From positions 57,594,501 to 57,658,500 of the forward strand of contig CP142457.1 of assembly GCA_038049695.1 (NCBI GenBank): a DNA stretch of 64,000 bases, in the 5' to 3' direction. Position 1 is the stretch's first letter. The number at the start of each line of letters is the position of its first letter. Both the position numbers and the translations under genes were made by a program. Below are positions 22,501 to 35,010 of the stretch, in pieces. Source of the stretch: Cinnamomum chago. Its lineage: Eukaryota > Streptophyta > Magnoliopsida > Laurales > Lauraceae. The notes under the pieces are model-generated. The model searched no databases. It was not told the DNA's origin and worked only from the letters and a program-made list of their open reading frames with translations.

Positions 22501-23324
22501 ATCTCTTTGACGATCCCCAATTTTATCGTAGTATTGTTGGGGGTCTCCAGTACTTAACATTCACTCGTCTTGACATTTCTTTCAGTGTTAATTATGTTTG
22601 TCAATTTATGCATCAACCAACGCATCAACCAACCAAGTTTCACTTTCAGTTGGTTAAACGGATACTTCGGTATATTCATGGGACGATTGATCATGGCATT
22701 CGACTACTATCTGCTTGCCCAATGGAACTTTATGCCTTCTCAGATGCTGATTAGGCTGGATGCCCACTCACTAGGAGGTCCACAATAGGCTCTTGCACCT
22801 ACCTTGGCAGCAACTGCATTTCTTGGAGTGCTAAGAAACAACCCATGGTTGCCCGTTCTAGTATAGAGGCTGAATATCGAGCCCTTGCATCTACTACTGC
22901 AGAATTCACATGGTTGTCTTTTCTCCTATGGGATATTGGACTCTTTCTTGAAGCACCTCCGACTCTCTTCTATGATAACATGTCTGCTCTTTATATGACT
23001 ATCAACCCGATCTTCCATGCCAAAACCAAACATATTGAGATAGATTATCACTTTGTGGGTGAAAAAGTGGCTCTTGGTGCTCTCATCACTCGCTTTATTC
23101 CTTCCGAAGGCCAAGTTGCGGACATCTTCACTAAGCCTTTAGGTCGCCGCCCTTTTGAATTGTTGAGGATCAAATTGGGCCTATGGCCTCCTCCGCGACT
23201 CAATTTGCAGGGGAGTAATGAAGGTACCAAGTCACTTGAGCAAGAGGTCCCACATAATGGAGTTACACATGAAGACTCGTTCCCACAAAAACGATCTGCA
23301 ACAAATACAGATTTGAACAGATGA
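19521..23324 (+). pseudogene. copia-2 gag-pol pseudogene
   Basis: Fragments in order: gag N-terminus (19521-19766, ends at an in-frame TGA), gag continuation (19803-20276), zinc knuckle CQICGKLNHTAIRC (about 20400), protease, pre-integrase region, RT and RNase H. The protease active site, normally D-(T/S)-G-A, reads NMGA, so the catalytic Asp is lost. Near 20,960 the pre-integrase zinc region (WHQQLGH) is joined out of frame to the region after the integrase core (FDPRSLPCVFLGYK), so about 200 residues including the catalytic acidic triad are missing. RT (21718-22260) reaches YVDD, but an 11-bp direct duplication (ATCATTTTAAC) just after it ends the frame. The RNase H motif DADWAG has its tryptophan codon changed to TAG (22753). 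Non-functional. Confidence 0.9.
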
Positions 23325-23469
23325 TAAGAACTATCTGTTAGAGCAGCTAGTTGTTAGAGTAAATAAGTTTCAAATCATCTTATATATAGAGAGCAATATG
23401 TATTCTAAAAATATCATTGAAAAATAGAAAGGAAATCTTCAAGTTTATCAAAAATTACAAAACTCAATA
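23216..23469 (+). repeat. 3' LTR of copia-2
   Basis: A 254-bp copy of the LTR, preceded by the purine tract and followed by the ATAAG target duplication. It differs from the 5' LTR at about ten positions and by small indels. Confidence 0.9.
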
Positions 23470-23477
23470 ATAAGTTC

Positions 23478-23574
23478 TCCTTTTAACATTAGGATAAGAG
23501 GCCGTTCTTACGTCCTCTGTATGTTGAATGATGCTCAAATTACCATCGACCCCACTTGATTCATGGCCCATAAG
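23478..23574. repeat. right copy of the duplicated flank around copia-2
   Basis: It matches 19095-19174 in the same orientation from TCCTTTTAACATTAGG to CATGGCCCATAAG. It contains an extra segment of about 17 bp near 23525 that the left copy lacks. Confidence 0.8.
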
Positions 23575-23978
23575 TTTGCACCGTCCAAAATAAGTGCATC
23601 CCATTGTGTGCTTTGGAGCACCCAAGTTCATCATAACATAGGCGCCTGTGCTCATTATGGGGGCTCGTATGCAAATTCTTAGTTGACTGCATGTAAAATA
23701 CACTCGGAGAAGCATTTATTTTAAGCATCATCAATCTAGTGTTTTTAGATAAATCTGGCTGCCTTGATAACATAAGAAGGCGGGCTAGTGATTTTGTATG
23801 GTCCAGATTTGAAAAGTGGGCCCTTCAAATTGATTTACAGCAATAAGAAGGTGTAGAGTTGAGGCAGCTGGTGGATATCAATACACTGCAAACGCTTTCA
23901 TATATAGGCTCAAACCAAAGTCCTCTTCCATATAAAAGATAATGGACTTTTCCCTGTTTCTTGTTTCCCGTTGTATAG

Positions 23979-24167
23979 TATTAGAGGCTTATCATAAATG
24001 TGTTGTAACTGTAAATGACTTATTCAAACTTGTTATTCCTTAGTTTTAGGAATTAGTTTTCAGCAGTCCTATATTGTAGGATCTCAACCAATGAATTGTT
24101 AACTCATCTCTGTATTTAACTATTGTTAATGTTAATGGAAAAATATACTTCTCAGCATATCCTGTTA
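23979..24167 (+). repeat. 5' LTR of copia-3
   Basis: A 189-bp LTR starting TATTAGAGGC and ending CCTGTTA, abutting the primer-binding site. It differs from the 3' copy by one T/C and one A/T change. Confidence 0.93.
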
Positions 24168-24241
24168 TGGTATCAGAGCACTAAACCGATCCACAATTTT
24201 TTTTTCCTTTAACTCACTTTATCTTCCCACTTCTTCATCTC

Positions 24242-27200
24242 ATGGCCACCGAAACCACTAGTGCCACCATTCTCAATACCAATGACCCAAACCAAACTCC
24301 TGTCAGCATTAATGTTGCTGCACAAACTCCTCTCAAATTAACCTCCACCAATTACCTCTCCTGGAAACTCCAGTTCCAAACTCTCTTTATTGGCTATGAT
24401 CTTCTTGGCTATGCTGATGGATCCCACCCATGCCCGACAGCCACCATTACACAATCCACTACAACCATATCAAATCCCAGCTATGTTCTCTGGACCCGTC
24501 AGGATCAGTCGATCCTTAATGCACTCATTGGCTCCATCTCACCCACCATCATTCCATTCATAGCCCAAGCCAAGACCTCTCAACAAGCCTGGACCATCCT
24601 AGCCAATACCTATGCCAAACCATCCCGTGGCCGCATCAAACAAGTGAAAAATCAACTCAAAAATACCATCAAAGGTTCCCTTACCATCACTGAATTTATG
24701 CAAACCATCAAAACCAGAGCAGATGATCTTGCTCTTCTTGGCGCCCCCATTGATGAAGAAGAAATCACAGATAAAATTTTTGATGGACTCAGCGATGACT
24801 ACAAAGAATTAGTCCGAGCTGTCCAAGCACGAGACAACTCCATTACCTTTGAAGAACTTCATGAGAAACTTCTAAACTTTGAAGTCTCTCTTCAATCAGT
24901 CATCCCCGAGCAGCATCCCTTTCCAGCCACTGCCAATCCCACATACAAATCTAACAAACCTTGGCGCCCCTTCAGTCCTCAACAAACCACCAACACAAAC
25001 TGGCGTACCCTATCTCCTTTTGCCCCTCACCCGCCTGCTGCTACCAACGCAGGTTCCCCCTCTCCACATGGCCCAAGACCTCCTCCCAGACCATATCTTG
25101 GTCTTTGTCAGATCTGCAGACTCCAAGGCCACACTGCCAAGCGCTGCCCTTCCTTTCGCCTAGTACCCGTCCAGCCATCTTTCCCCTCCAACACATCTCC
25201 AACCAACCCTCCATGGCAACCACAAGCCCATCTTGCCACCAGTCCTTCCACCAATCCATCCTGGCTTCTAGATAGCGGTGCATCTCACCATGTCACTTCT
25301 GACCTCAGTAACCTCTCGTTGCATACACCTTACCTGGGCAATGATGATATCATGATCGGAGATGGCACCAATCTTCCCATCACTCACACCGGTTCCACTC
25401 CTCTCCACACTCCTCATAATACATTTACATTAGACAATGTTCTTTGTGTACCCTCAATGCAAAAGAATCTAATTTCTATATCTCAGTTTTGCAGCTCTAA
25501 CAAAGTTTCTATTGAATTCTTACCAAACTCTTTTCTTGTGAAGGGACTTCACAATGGGGCAACGCTGCTGAAAGGACAGACTAAAGATGGTGTTTATGAG
25601 TGGCCAACATCCTCTCCCTTGATTGTTTTTTCCACAATAAAGACCACCTCCTTCGACTGGCATCACCGACTAGGACACCCTGCTTTTCCAATTCTCAAAC
25701 ACATTGTTTCTAGCAATCATTTAGGATTAACATCTTCATTGTCTTCTGATTTTTCTTGTAATGCTTGTCTATGCAATAAAAGCCACAAATTGTCATTTTC
25801 CAACTCTTCCATTGTCTCTACTCAACCCCTTGAAATCATATTTTCAGATGTTTGGACCTCTCCAATTTTATCAACCAATGGCTTCAAATATTATGTCATC
25901 TTCATTGATCATTTCACTAAGTACATCTGGTTTTATCCACTTAAACACAAATCTGAAGTCAAGACAGTTTTTATCAGATTCAAAGCTATTACAGAAAATC
26001 ACTTCCATTCATCCATCAAAACCCTATACTCAGACAATGGTGGTGAGTACATTTCCCTAGCCAATTTCCTCTCCACATCTGGTATCTCACATCTAACCAC
26101 TCCACCGCATACACCTGAACACAATGGATTCTCTGAAAGAAGGCATCTCCATATCGTTGAAACAGGCCTTGCTTTACTCTCTCATGCTTCCTTACCCCTT
26201 TCCTACTGGCCTTATGCCTTTGCCACCTCCGTATATCTCATAAACCAAATGCCCACACCCACCTTAAATCTCTTCTCCCCTTTCCAAAAAATATTTCAAA
26301 CTACGCCAAATTACTCCAAATTAAAAATTTTTGGTTGCTTATGCTATCCTTGGCTCCGGCCTTACACCTCACATAAGCTAGAGTCCCGGTCCAAACCTTG
26401 TGTTTTTCTTGGTTACTCTCTCACTCAAAGTGCCTACTACTGTCTAGATCCATCTAACTCAAAAATCTATGTCTCTAGGCATGTCAAGTTCGTTGAGTCT
26501 CACTTTCCCTATGCCTCACTGTCTAGTAAGCCTCCCTGTCCTTCATCCAGTCCCATTACCACCTAGATACCTCCACCGATTCGGGTTGTGCAACCCACTA
26601 ACCAGCCGCCACTCACACTACCATCTGAAGTTGTTCTCCCTCAGCACCTCCCGCGTGAAGCTTCAACATCAGCTGTCGTGCCTGTTCCATCCTCCCGCCC
26701 ACTTCCACTTGCCCAAACAGATGCCACCCACCTGCCCTCTTCATCCAATCCTAACCAATCCATAACCAACCCAACTTCACCTCCACCTGAAACCACAGAG
26801 CCAGCGCCCATTCCCACTCACTCTATGACCACAAGAGCTAAGAACCACATTCATAAGCCCATCAAGAAACTTAATCTAAACACCCAGCTAGCAACGTCCA
26901 CTGCAATAGAACCAACATCAGTAACTAAAGCCCTCACTGATCCTCAATGGCACAAGGCCATGTCTGCTGAGTGTGATGCTTTAGTTCAAAATGGCACTTG
27001 GGATCTTGTACCACCTGCTTCCAACCAGAATATAGTGGGCTGTAAATGGATTTTTCGTATTAAACGTAACTCTGATGGATCTATTGATAGGTTCAAGGCA
27101 CGTTTGGTCGCAAAGGGTTTTCATCAACGCCCAGGAGTTGATTATCTAGACACTTTCAGTCCAGTTGTAAAGCCAACAACAGTGCGGGTTGTTCTTAGCC

Positions 27201-28490
27201 TTGCTATCTCTCGGGGTTGGACATTACGGCAACTTGATGTAAATAATGCATTTCTTCAAGGACACCTCTCAGACATTGTTTTCATGCAACAACCACCTGG
27301 CTTTATTGATCAAGATCGTCCATCCTATGTCTGCAAACTTCGAAAGGCAATCTATGGTCTCAAACAAGCACCTCGTGCCTGGTATCAGGAACTTCGCACT
27401 TTTCTTCTTCAGTCCGGCTTAAAAAATTCACATGCTGACACTTCTCTATTTGTTCTCACTACTACTGGCCATATTGTTTACATCCTTGTATATGTGGATG
27501 ATTTAATCATCACTGGTGATAATACTCAGCTAGTTGATTCTTTTGTTCGTGCTCTTGTTCAGCGATTTTCACTCAAAGATCTTGGTCAGTTATCATATTT
27601 CTTGGGTGTGGAAGTAGTACCAAATCAACATGGCATCTTGCTCTCTCAAAGGAGATACATCTTGGATATATTGGCTCGAACTAAGATGACTGAAGCCAAA
27701 CCTGTGCTCACCCCGATTCTGACAAGCCCACCTCTACTGTTAAAGTCGGGTACCCCTCTAACTGATCCCACAGAGTACCGCACCATTGTTGGCAGCCTCC
27801 AATATCTCCTGATTACAAGATCCTGATCTTGCCTTTGCCGTCAACAAACTCTCTCAGTATATGCACACTCCAACAACTGGCCACTGGATTTTTGTTAAAC
27901 GCCTACTTAGGTATCTTTGTGGCCCTGTCAATGAAGGGCTACAGATATACCGTGATTCGCCATTCCAACTTCACGCCTTTTCAGGTCATATTCATAGTGA
28001 TCTCCCACTGCACTTACAAGCCTTCTCTGATGCTGACTGGGCAGGAGACAAAGACGATTTCTCTTCCACCAGTGCCTATGTCGTCTACCTTGGTTGCAAT
28101 CCTATCTCCTGGAGCTCTAAGAAACAGAAAGTTGTTGCTAGATCGTCCACTGAAGCTGAATACAGGTCGGTGGCTAATACAGCAGCAGAACTCAACTGGC
28201 TCTGTTATCTTCTTACTGATCTTGGCATCCACCTCTCTTGCTGTCCGGTTATATACTGTGACAATGTAGGTGCAACACAGCTCTGTTCCAAACCTGTGTT
28301 TCACTCAAGAATGAAACATGTTGCAATTGATTTTCACTTCATTCGGGATCAAGTCCAAAATGGTATCCTTCGTGTTGCTCATGTGTCTTCCGCCGACCAA
28401 CTTGCTGATGCACTCACCAAGCCTCTTCCACGTGCTCATTTTCTTGATCTCAAATCCAAGATTGGACTTCTCTCTCGAGCTCCATCTTGA
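24242..28490 (+). pseudogene. copia-3 gag-pol with one stop and one frameshift
   Basis: The first 774 codons (24242-26566) carry gag with a CCHC knuckle (CQICRLQGHTAKRC, about residue 289), protease (DSGAS, about 342), and integrase with its zinc region and SDVW and SDNGGEY motifs. An in-frame TAG at 26564-26566 ends this frame in the proline-rich linker before reverse transcriptase. RT continues in the same frame (26588-27826), with GCKWIF near the start and YVDD at about 27496. A one-base insertion near 27822 (in the ITRPDLA region) shifts the frame. RNase H continues to 28490 with DADWAGD and SSTEAEYR motifs. A partial internal duplication precedes the DADWAG motif (LHAFS... LQAFSDAD). The TAG context (ACC TAG ATA) does not resemble known plant readthrough signals, so I treat it as a mutation. 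Confidence 0.9.
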
Positions 28491-28497
28491 GGGGGCA

Positions 28498-28686
28498 TAT
28501 TAGAGGCTTATCATAAATGTGTTGTAACTGCAAATGACTTATTCAAACTTGTTATTCCTTAGTTTTAGGAATTAGTTTTCAGCAGTCCTATATTGTAGGA
28601 TCTCAACCAATGAATTGTTAACTCATCTCTGTATTTAACTATTGTTAATGTTAATGGAAAAATATACTTCTCAGCATTTCCTGTTA
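28498..28686 (+). repeat. 3' LTR of copia-3
   Basis: A 189-bp LTR following the purine tract. The target duplication TATAG follows at 28687-28691. Confidence 0.93.
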
Positions 28687-29994
28687 TATAGGACCTAATG
28701 GACAACAAGATCCCCTAGCTTTGCCTTCGTGCACTATAAGTTGAAATTGACAACCTATTACCAGGCCATGTTAAGTTGCATGTGTGGAAGATCTCAGACT
28801 CCCCCAAGGCAGACCTGTTGGAAATTCATTACTAATTTGCTACATGAAAACTTCTGCTGGAAAGTATCTTTTTACAGGAGAGACTACAACTAAATCACAG
28901 ATCATCTAGCTAAGCTAAAGTCCATCAACTTCTATTTTCTATAATGTCTCTCTTTCCATTCATATTCATCCATTAATTATATGTGCAAGAGAAGACAAAC
29001 CGGAATGAAGACACAGCTGCAGGATTACTACATCTACTGAAGATCATTTAGACCATCTAAGAGGTCTCCTTTTTTTTTGTGTGTGAGTGTGTGTGTTCAA
29101 ATATAAATACAACCTCTACCTTTTGATGTAAGATAATTGTTTAACTAGGTTGGAATTAGGTTCTTGGATATTTTGATTTTCTGTTGCTGTGTGCTTTCAA
29201 TATAAAAATCTCACTTTTAGCAACCAAAAAAAAAAAAACACTCTTGACTTAAATATCAGGCTGGGAAATTTCTTAAAAATAGACGATTGAAAACCAAAAG
29301 AGATAAACATTTTAAATAGGCTTTTGCTGTATGATGCATGTGGCCTACATGAGGCAGGCTTGAATTTGAACAAGGTGATCTACACGGGGCCCACCTGTTG
29401 CATGGCCTTCATGTGGTCGGCATTATGGTAATGATAAAACAGTTCTGCACCATATATACTTCCTGTGTAAGCAAACCCCATCACTTAATTATATGAGGAA
29501 AAAAATGATGACATGGACAATTTGCACTAATCCTCATATATCCTAACCTTTCAGCCTTTGGCCAACTATTGATTCAGGTATAAGATATAGGAACTCATAT
29601 TGGTCCCACAGGAAATCAATTGTGATTTAAAAAGGGTTAAGAATCTTCACAAAGAAGTATGGAAAAATCAATAAAAATAGAAAACTCTACACGATCAGTG
29701 CCTTTTTAAGAGAATATCTGTCCTATATTAATTATGTCCGTATCAATCCTTTTACTATTATAAGTTGTTGTTTCCACCCTGAATAGATTTGATATAGTTT
29801 TCAACGATTTGGAATGTTTTTCCTATCAACTTGTAAACATATATAATCAATTGTAAACTTTCATGTTATCTATGGGTATGTGCCTTGCTCTATAATTCAC
29901 AGTCTTCAGCACGAGTGTGTTCATAAATATATAAAACAATGCAAACTTGTTTTGTATTTTATCCTTTTAGATTGTAAATTAGAACACTGGGTTT

Positions 29995-31420
29995 TTATGG
30001 TCCGGCAAAGAATCATATATTAGATGCTGGACCTACCCCAACAACATGCGGTCTGTGGTTACAACATCAAATCATAAATGGTTCTCGACAAAAGAAAACT
30101 GATGCAACCTGTGCACCCATGCATGGCCATGAAGAAGAGAATTAAGAGGCATTCACTCATTACAGAGGAGAAAACAATTATGCTGTGGAATAATGAGGAG
30201 AATCAATTAATGATTGCCATCAAGTAATAACATGCCAAATATTGCAACTAGGTCTTGACAGCATTGCTTGAAATGGCCACCCACCCTTGTTTGGGTTGAC
30301 CAACATAGTGGCATGGTGTCTGTGAATGGACCCAGACAAGTACATACGCCTGTGAACAGGCTGGCTCAGTTCATCTCCCTACTTGTGTAAAATCATCACA
30401 GGACTTGGAAGCTGGAAGGTGGGTGATGGGTTAGGCAGGAGTGGGCCAAGAACCATGCCTGGCAAGCCTAAATTGAGTCCCCTAAACCATGATTACTTCT
30501 GAGACCCTGTTTCAGACCCTCACCTACTCTTACCACAGAAAGGTTACTTGTCATTTTATGACAAAAGAGAGTGTGTATTCTAAAGGACCACTGATAAGGA
30601 CCTTACGATGGAATTTACAGTGGTAGGTAAAACTGCACAGGTGATCATTTTTTTTTGCCCGCGTATGGATAATCCAACCCCTTTGTTCATATTCCCCCAG
30701 GTGTACCTGCTCTGATCGGCATTCATAGTCGGATTGAACTGAACCACTGCAGTCGGAGTGTTAGAGCAATATGTGCACCCACCAGGTTCTACCTATTAGG
30801 CCCAACATGTAATGTAAAGCCTCGTTTTTCAGCTAAGGAGTCTTCTTCCCCCTTTTTAAAAAGAAAAGTACTTTTGGCCCACTAATTGATAAAAATGCAC
30901 CCACTTTTTACACGAAAAGTCAAAAAGATTTCCTACAAATCAAAAAAAAGATAAAATACCATTATCATGACAACCTTATATTTTATTCTCTCTTGTCTTA
31001 ATGCTTTACATCACTTTTACTTAGTAAATTGTCAGATTAAAAAGTTTTTTTGTTGGCTCTACTTAGATCCTTAGGTTAAAAAAAAAAGTTTTTTGATAAA
31101 AGAGAGACCTAGCAAACTCTCTATCAGCGAAAGAAAAAAAAAAGGTAAATTTTCTATAATGCTCTTTTAAATTTTTTATTCGTGCTCCTGGTTTTTTGAA
31201 GCATGTTACTCACACAAATGATCATCTCAATCCCTTCATGATACCGTCTTTGAATTGGTGTGGGTCTTGTTTTGACACTAAACTTAATTATATTCACCAC
31301 CATTATATGTCATCATACATTTAAAAAAAGGTATTTGCCTAACTTTGAGGAGGTAAAATTAGTGGCTAGGACCAGCTGATTAGACTGATGTTGAAGATGC
31401 ACTTAATCCATTTTCTACTT
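29995..31420. repeat. left copy of a diverged duplication flanking VPS23
   Basis: Collinear matches with 41375-43605 include GTCTGTGGTTACAA, TAAGAGGCATTC, CGCCTGTGAACAGGCTGGCT, GAGTCCCCTAAACCATGATT, TTTCAGACCCTCACCTACTC, ACTGCACAG and GAAGATGCACTTAATC. Orientation is the same. The copies are clearly diverged, and the right copy has gained insertions. I see no gene in it. Confidence 0.85.
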
Positions 31421-32384
31421 ATCCATCCTCCTTGATTGTCAGGGCATGCTCGAAAACTCGATTAAAACATAAGCAGACTTTGATGTGCCTTTTACATTTA
31501 ATAATATAAATTAAATAGCTCGTTTTGCAAAAAAATCAATGGGCAAGGTTTGGCACATCAAGATTTCTTGCATTGCTGAAAGAACTTCATGCCGGCCTTG
31601 ACAAAGATTTATAGTGGCCAACTGGCCATGGCCAGGACTAGGCCTGACCTCACCGGATAGTGCTCTCAACTATTCAAGAACTTAGATTATTATTATCTCG
31701 TAAGATCTATTTGCTTTGAACCTTCTCTCGTACATTGCAATGCTAAGATTTTACCCGGGAGGCATTTGATTTGCTAGAATTCCCAACAAGAGCATCGGAG
31801 AGTGTATGATCTTATACCCCATTGAGCTACACTTATCCCAAAATCAATTAGTGATAGGAAACGGCACAACAATGGTTTTATGATGAGTTATAACCGCTTA
31901 GGAGTAAGGGTGAACTTTTACCTCAACAATCCATCCCTCAACGGCACACCCGTCGTGCCTTCTACTCCGAACTCGCAAAACGCCTCTTACACTCCATTGA
32001 ACTATCACTTATCCCAAAACCAATTGGTGATAGGAAATTGCACAACAATAGTTTTATGGTGAGGGCGAGCGCTTGACCATAATTATGACCGCCCAAGAGC
32101 GATGGTGGACGTTGACCCCAATAGAGAGCGATTTTCTCCGATGTGCATCAGCATTACAGCTCTTCTTACGGACTCCCATGGCAGAAAATCGAGTTGCAAA
32201 GGCGGTATCCCTTAGCATTTGAAGTTATTTGATTAATTTGTGAAGATAGAATGCCAGGTACTGTCCCCATCATTTGGATTGCCTATTTGAGTTTTGAGTT
32301 TTCACAAATCTTTGTATATCCCTTTCTCTCTCTACTTGAATAATATATTTTATTGTATGCTATACGTCCTATACATTTTAAGCA

Positions 32385-32878
32385 GGGAAATTTTTAAATG
32401 AGTCCTTAAATTTTTACCTTATTTTAAAAAAGGACACAAGTTTTAAAACCTTTTAAATTAGTCCATAAGTTTTTAATGAAGTTTTCAATTAAGGACATTC
32501 ATCAATTTAAAGCTATTTTCTGAGTGCTTTTTTCTCCAATTTTCTTAAACTACCCAAATTATCCTTCAATGAAATAAAAAACCCCTTCACTTCCACTATA
32601 TTTTCTTCCTTTTTTCACTAGCAGCATTATAGTGATTGAGGAAAACTAGGTACTTCAGCTAAATATAGTGGCTGCCAGAACCATATCATGGCTTTAAATG
32701 AAGGTACTATGGGTATTTTTAAAAAATTGAGAGAAAATGTAATAAAAAATACATTTAAATGACTAGATGTCCTTAATTGAAAACTCTAGAAAACTTGGGG
32801 GCTAATTTGAAAAGTTTTAAAACTAGTATCCTTTTTTGAAATAAGGCAGAAACCAAAGGCTTTATTTGAAAATCTCCC
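32385..32878. mobile_element. Mutator-like MITE with long inverted repeats (494 bp)
   Basis: The arms are about 125 bp each and imperfectly inverted. The left starts GGGAAATTTTTAAATGAGTC; the reverse complement of the right starts GGGAGATTTTCAAATAAAGC. Both include TTTTCAATTAAGGACAT. A 9-bp target duplication, TTTTAAGCA (32376-32384) and TTTTAAGTA (32879-32887), matches at 8 of 9. Long TIRs with a 9-bp duplication are characteristic of the Mutator superfamily. There is no coding capacity. Confidence 0.78.
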
Positions 32879-34909
32879 TTTTAAGTATAAACAATGTTTT
32901 TAGATTATAACAATTTTGATATATAACAAGGTATTGGTGTTTGAGTCGAGGCCACTAGACTCGCAGCCGAAACCTATCCATTAGGTGCATATCCGGTTCG
33001 GGTCTAACCATCCAAGTTTAAACGTATTTGTTAACAATGAATGGGCCACGATCTGGGCCCATCATGGACCCAACCCAACAGCAACATACTCCTCGCAAGC
33101 CTTCTTTTAAATGGGCCAGTGAAGATTAGATGTTAGGTGGTTTGTACTATGGTACATGTAGGTTAATGTGATTGTGCTTTTAAAAGAGAAGAACTAGCTA
33201 CTGTGTAACTCAGGTGGGTCATGTTTTGGGCCCAATGTAGCCCGACCTATAATCTTAAAAGGGCCTACATGAGCCTCCCTCACTCTAGCTCAACTTAACC
33301 TTATGTGTCCCACGTTGCACCCTAGTTCTTATTAAAAAAAAAAGAGTGTATATTGATCTTTATTAGGGTATTCATGGGCTGGGTCAGGCCGGCCAAAAAT
33401 TGCCATTTAGTATGCAGCCCGCTGTGGGGCCATCAGCCATGCTTGTCCTATTTATAAAAGTATCCAGATCTTGATGTTCATGGGCTGGGGCAGGCCAGGC
33501 TGAGGCAGAACCAGGTCCAACTCAACTTTAGAACATGGCCCCATGTCTGGCCCAACCCCGACACAGACCGTGAGTGCCTAGCTCAAGCCTAGCCTATCTC
33601 AAAAATGTCATGCCCGAGCCCGTCCATTTAGTAAATTGTGCCCCAGCTCAGTTAAAACTAGTTAGTACTAACAGTAAGAAATGACATAGAGCTCTTAAAG
33701 TCAAATATAAAACGATCTTAAATTCAAATACAAGTACATAAATAACAGTAAAACAAAGAGAAACATATCATCCATGTCTATTACTAGTTATATTACCATA
33801 GAAAAATATATTATTTATCCTACATGGCCATTTCTCTCGTTCGGGCTGCATCAGCCTAGCTTTGGGCTTTACATCACTTAATCAAGTATAGCCCAAATCC
33901 CAAAATTTATACCCAGTCGACCAGGCCCGACTCGAGTTCTAAAACCTTAAACCTAAAACCTAGCCCAAAGCGATCTGGGCAAGGTTCAGGACTAGCCCAT
34001 GAGGACCGCCATCCACATCCTTTGTATCAGATAAGTTAACCCAAGATGGACCTCCTAGAATATTGGTCCAGGCTTTGACTATTTAATAGTTGGATCATTA
34101 AATCAGGTCGAGTAAACCCAGACCTAAAAATGGAGGCAAAATCCAATCCGTATTGGCCAGGTTTGGGCCACGCTCACGCTGGCCAGGCTCATGAGCATTC
34201 TTAAACCTTATCATCAAATTGTCAATTTTGGAGTCTCTACATTAAAAATGGATTGATTAACACAAATGATCACCACCTAACTTAGGAATGTAAAAGGGAA
34301 CCCGATTCTCCGATTACCCAGAGGTTCCGACCCGTTAAAAACCGGGTCTGGGTCTTTATTTAGGCCTCTATAAGTAAATGAGTTCGAGTCCGGTTCTACC
34401 TTAGTTCAGACCCGTTGACTCGAGACTCAATATATTACCTTAAATTTTGAAAATCTCTCCTAAAAACCATGTTTTTTAATATCATTTCTCTATCTAAATC
34501 CGGACTTGGATCCAGACCTGTCCCATATGTGATTTTGGTTTCGGTTCCAGAGCCAAAAACCGGTTCCGAAGCAGTTCTGGATCTGGATCCGGATCCGGAT
34601 CCGATTCCACCTTACGGTTCTGGTACCGGTCCACCATAGACCCTGACCGGAACCGACCCGTTTACAACCCTAATCTAATCTAATCCAGCTAAGGCATTTG
34701 TTCTATGTGGGTATTGCAAACCTTGACCTGATCCACCTAACCCAATCTACGACATATATGGGTATGGCCTGGATTTGGGTCATAGAACTTGATCTGTTGA
34801 AAAAACAGGTCGGGTTATGGTGTCAGGGCTCAACCCATTGGGTTACTTAAGTCTTAAACAAACTCATCTCTGAAACGAAATGAGAAAATAAAAGTTTCCT
34901 TGGAAGTCT

Positions 34910-35010
34910 AGCACAATACCGCGTCCTCTCTGGCTCTTACCCTTTCAATTCTCTCGCCCGTCGACTCAGAGGAAGGAGAAAGAAGAAGAAGACGAAGACA
35001 ATTCACCAAG
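34910..35010 (+). promoter_or_regulatory. likely non-coding first exon (5'UTR) of VPS23
   Basis: A pyrimidine-rich then purine-rich leader (GAGGAAGGAGAAAGAAGAAG) ends CACCAAG and is followed by a strong donor GTGAGT at 35011 and a T-rich stretch. The VPS23 coding exon begins just after a 3' splice site (CTTGTAG, 38168), so the two probably join. The first exon start is not fixed; an AATAAAA stretch near 34885 may be the TATA box. Confidence 0.55.

Larger units (their letters stand above)
19175..23469 (+). mobile_element. degraded Ty1/copia retrotransposon (copia-2)
   Basis: The element is 4,295 bp with LTRs at 19175-19434 and 23216-23469, primer-binding site TGGTATCAGAGC (19435), purine tract GCAGGGGAG (23207-23215) and target duplication ATAAG (19170-19174 and 23470-23474). 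The LTRs differ at roughly 4 percent of positions plus small indels, so it is older than copia-1 and copia-3. The coding region has several stops and frameshifts and lacks the integrase core. LTR termini are TA...TA, fixed by the target duplication. Confidence 0.92.
23979..28686 (+). mobile_element. nearly intact Ty1/copia retrotransposon (copia-3)
   Basis: The element is 4,708 bp with two 189-bp LTRs differing at only two positions I can find. It has a primer-binding site TGGTATCAGAGC (24168-24179), a purine tract GAGGGGGCA (28489-28497) and target duplication TATAG (23974-23978 and 28687-28691). The LTR termini are TA...TA. It lies only about 500 bp downstream of copia-2. The gag-pol frame is broken at two places. 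Confidence 0.95.
28692..34880. other. intergenic DNA upstream of VPS23
   Basis: No gene is supported. It contains the left copy of a duplicated segment (about 29995-31420), a short direct repeat (about 31818-31890 and 31992-32064, sharing CTTATCCCAAAA and GATAGGAAA), a Mutator-like MITE (32385-32878) and repeat-like stretches rich in GGGCTGG and GGCCCA (about 33360-34210). A probable TIR repeat lies at about 34290-34675, with ends resembling TAGGAATGTAAAAGGG and its inverted counterpart CGTTTACAACCCTAA. Confidence 0.5.

Noticed and set aside
26564..26566. Programmed stop-codon readthrough in copia-3
   Set aside because: The bases after TAG (ATACCT) do not fit known plant readthrough contexts, the related copia-1 has no stop there, and a second lesion lies downstream.
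31880..32062. Small protein with PSTPNSQN-type composition
   Set aside because: It lies across a direct repeat, has no family features and no promoter or splice context. Probably chance.
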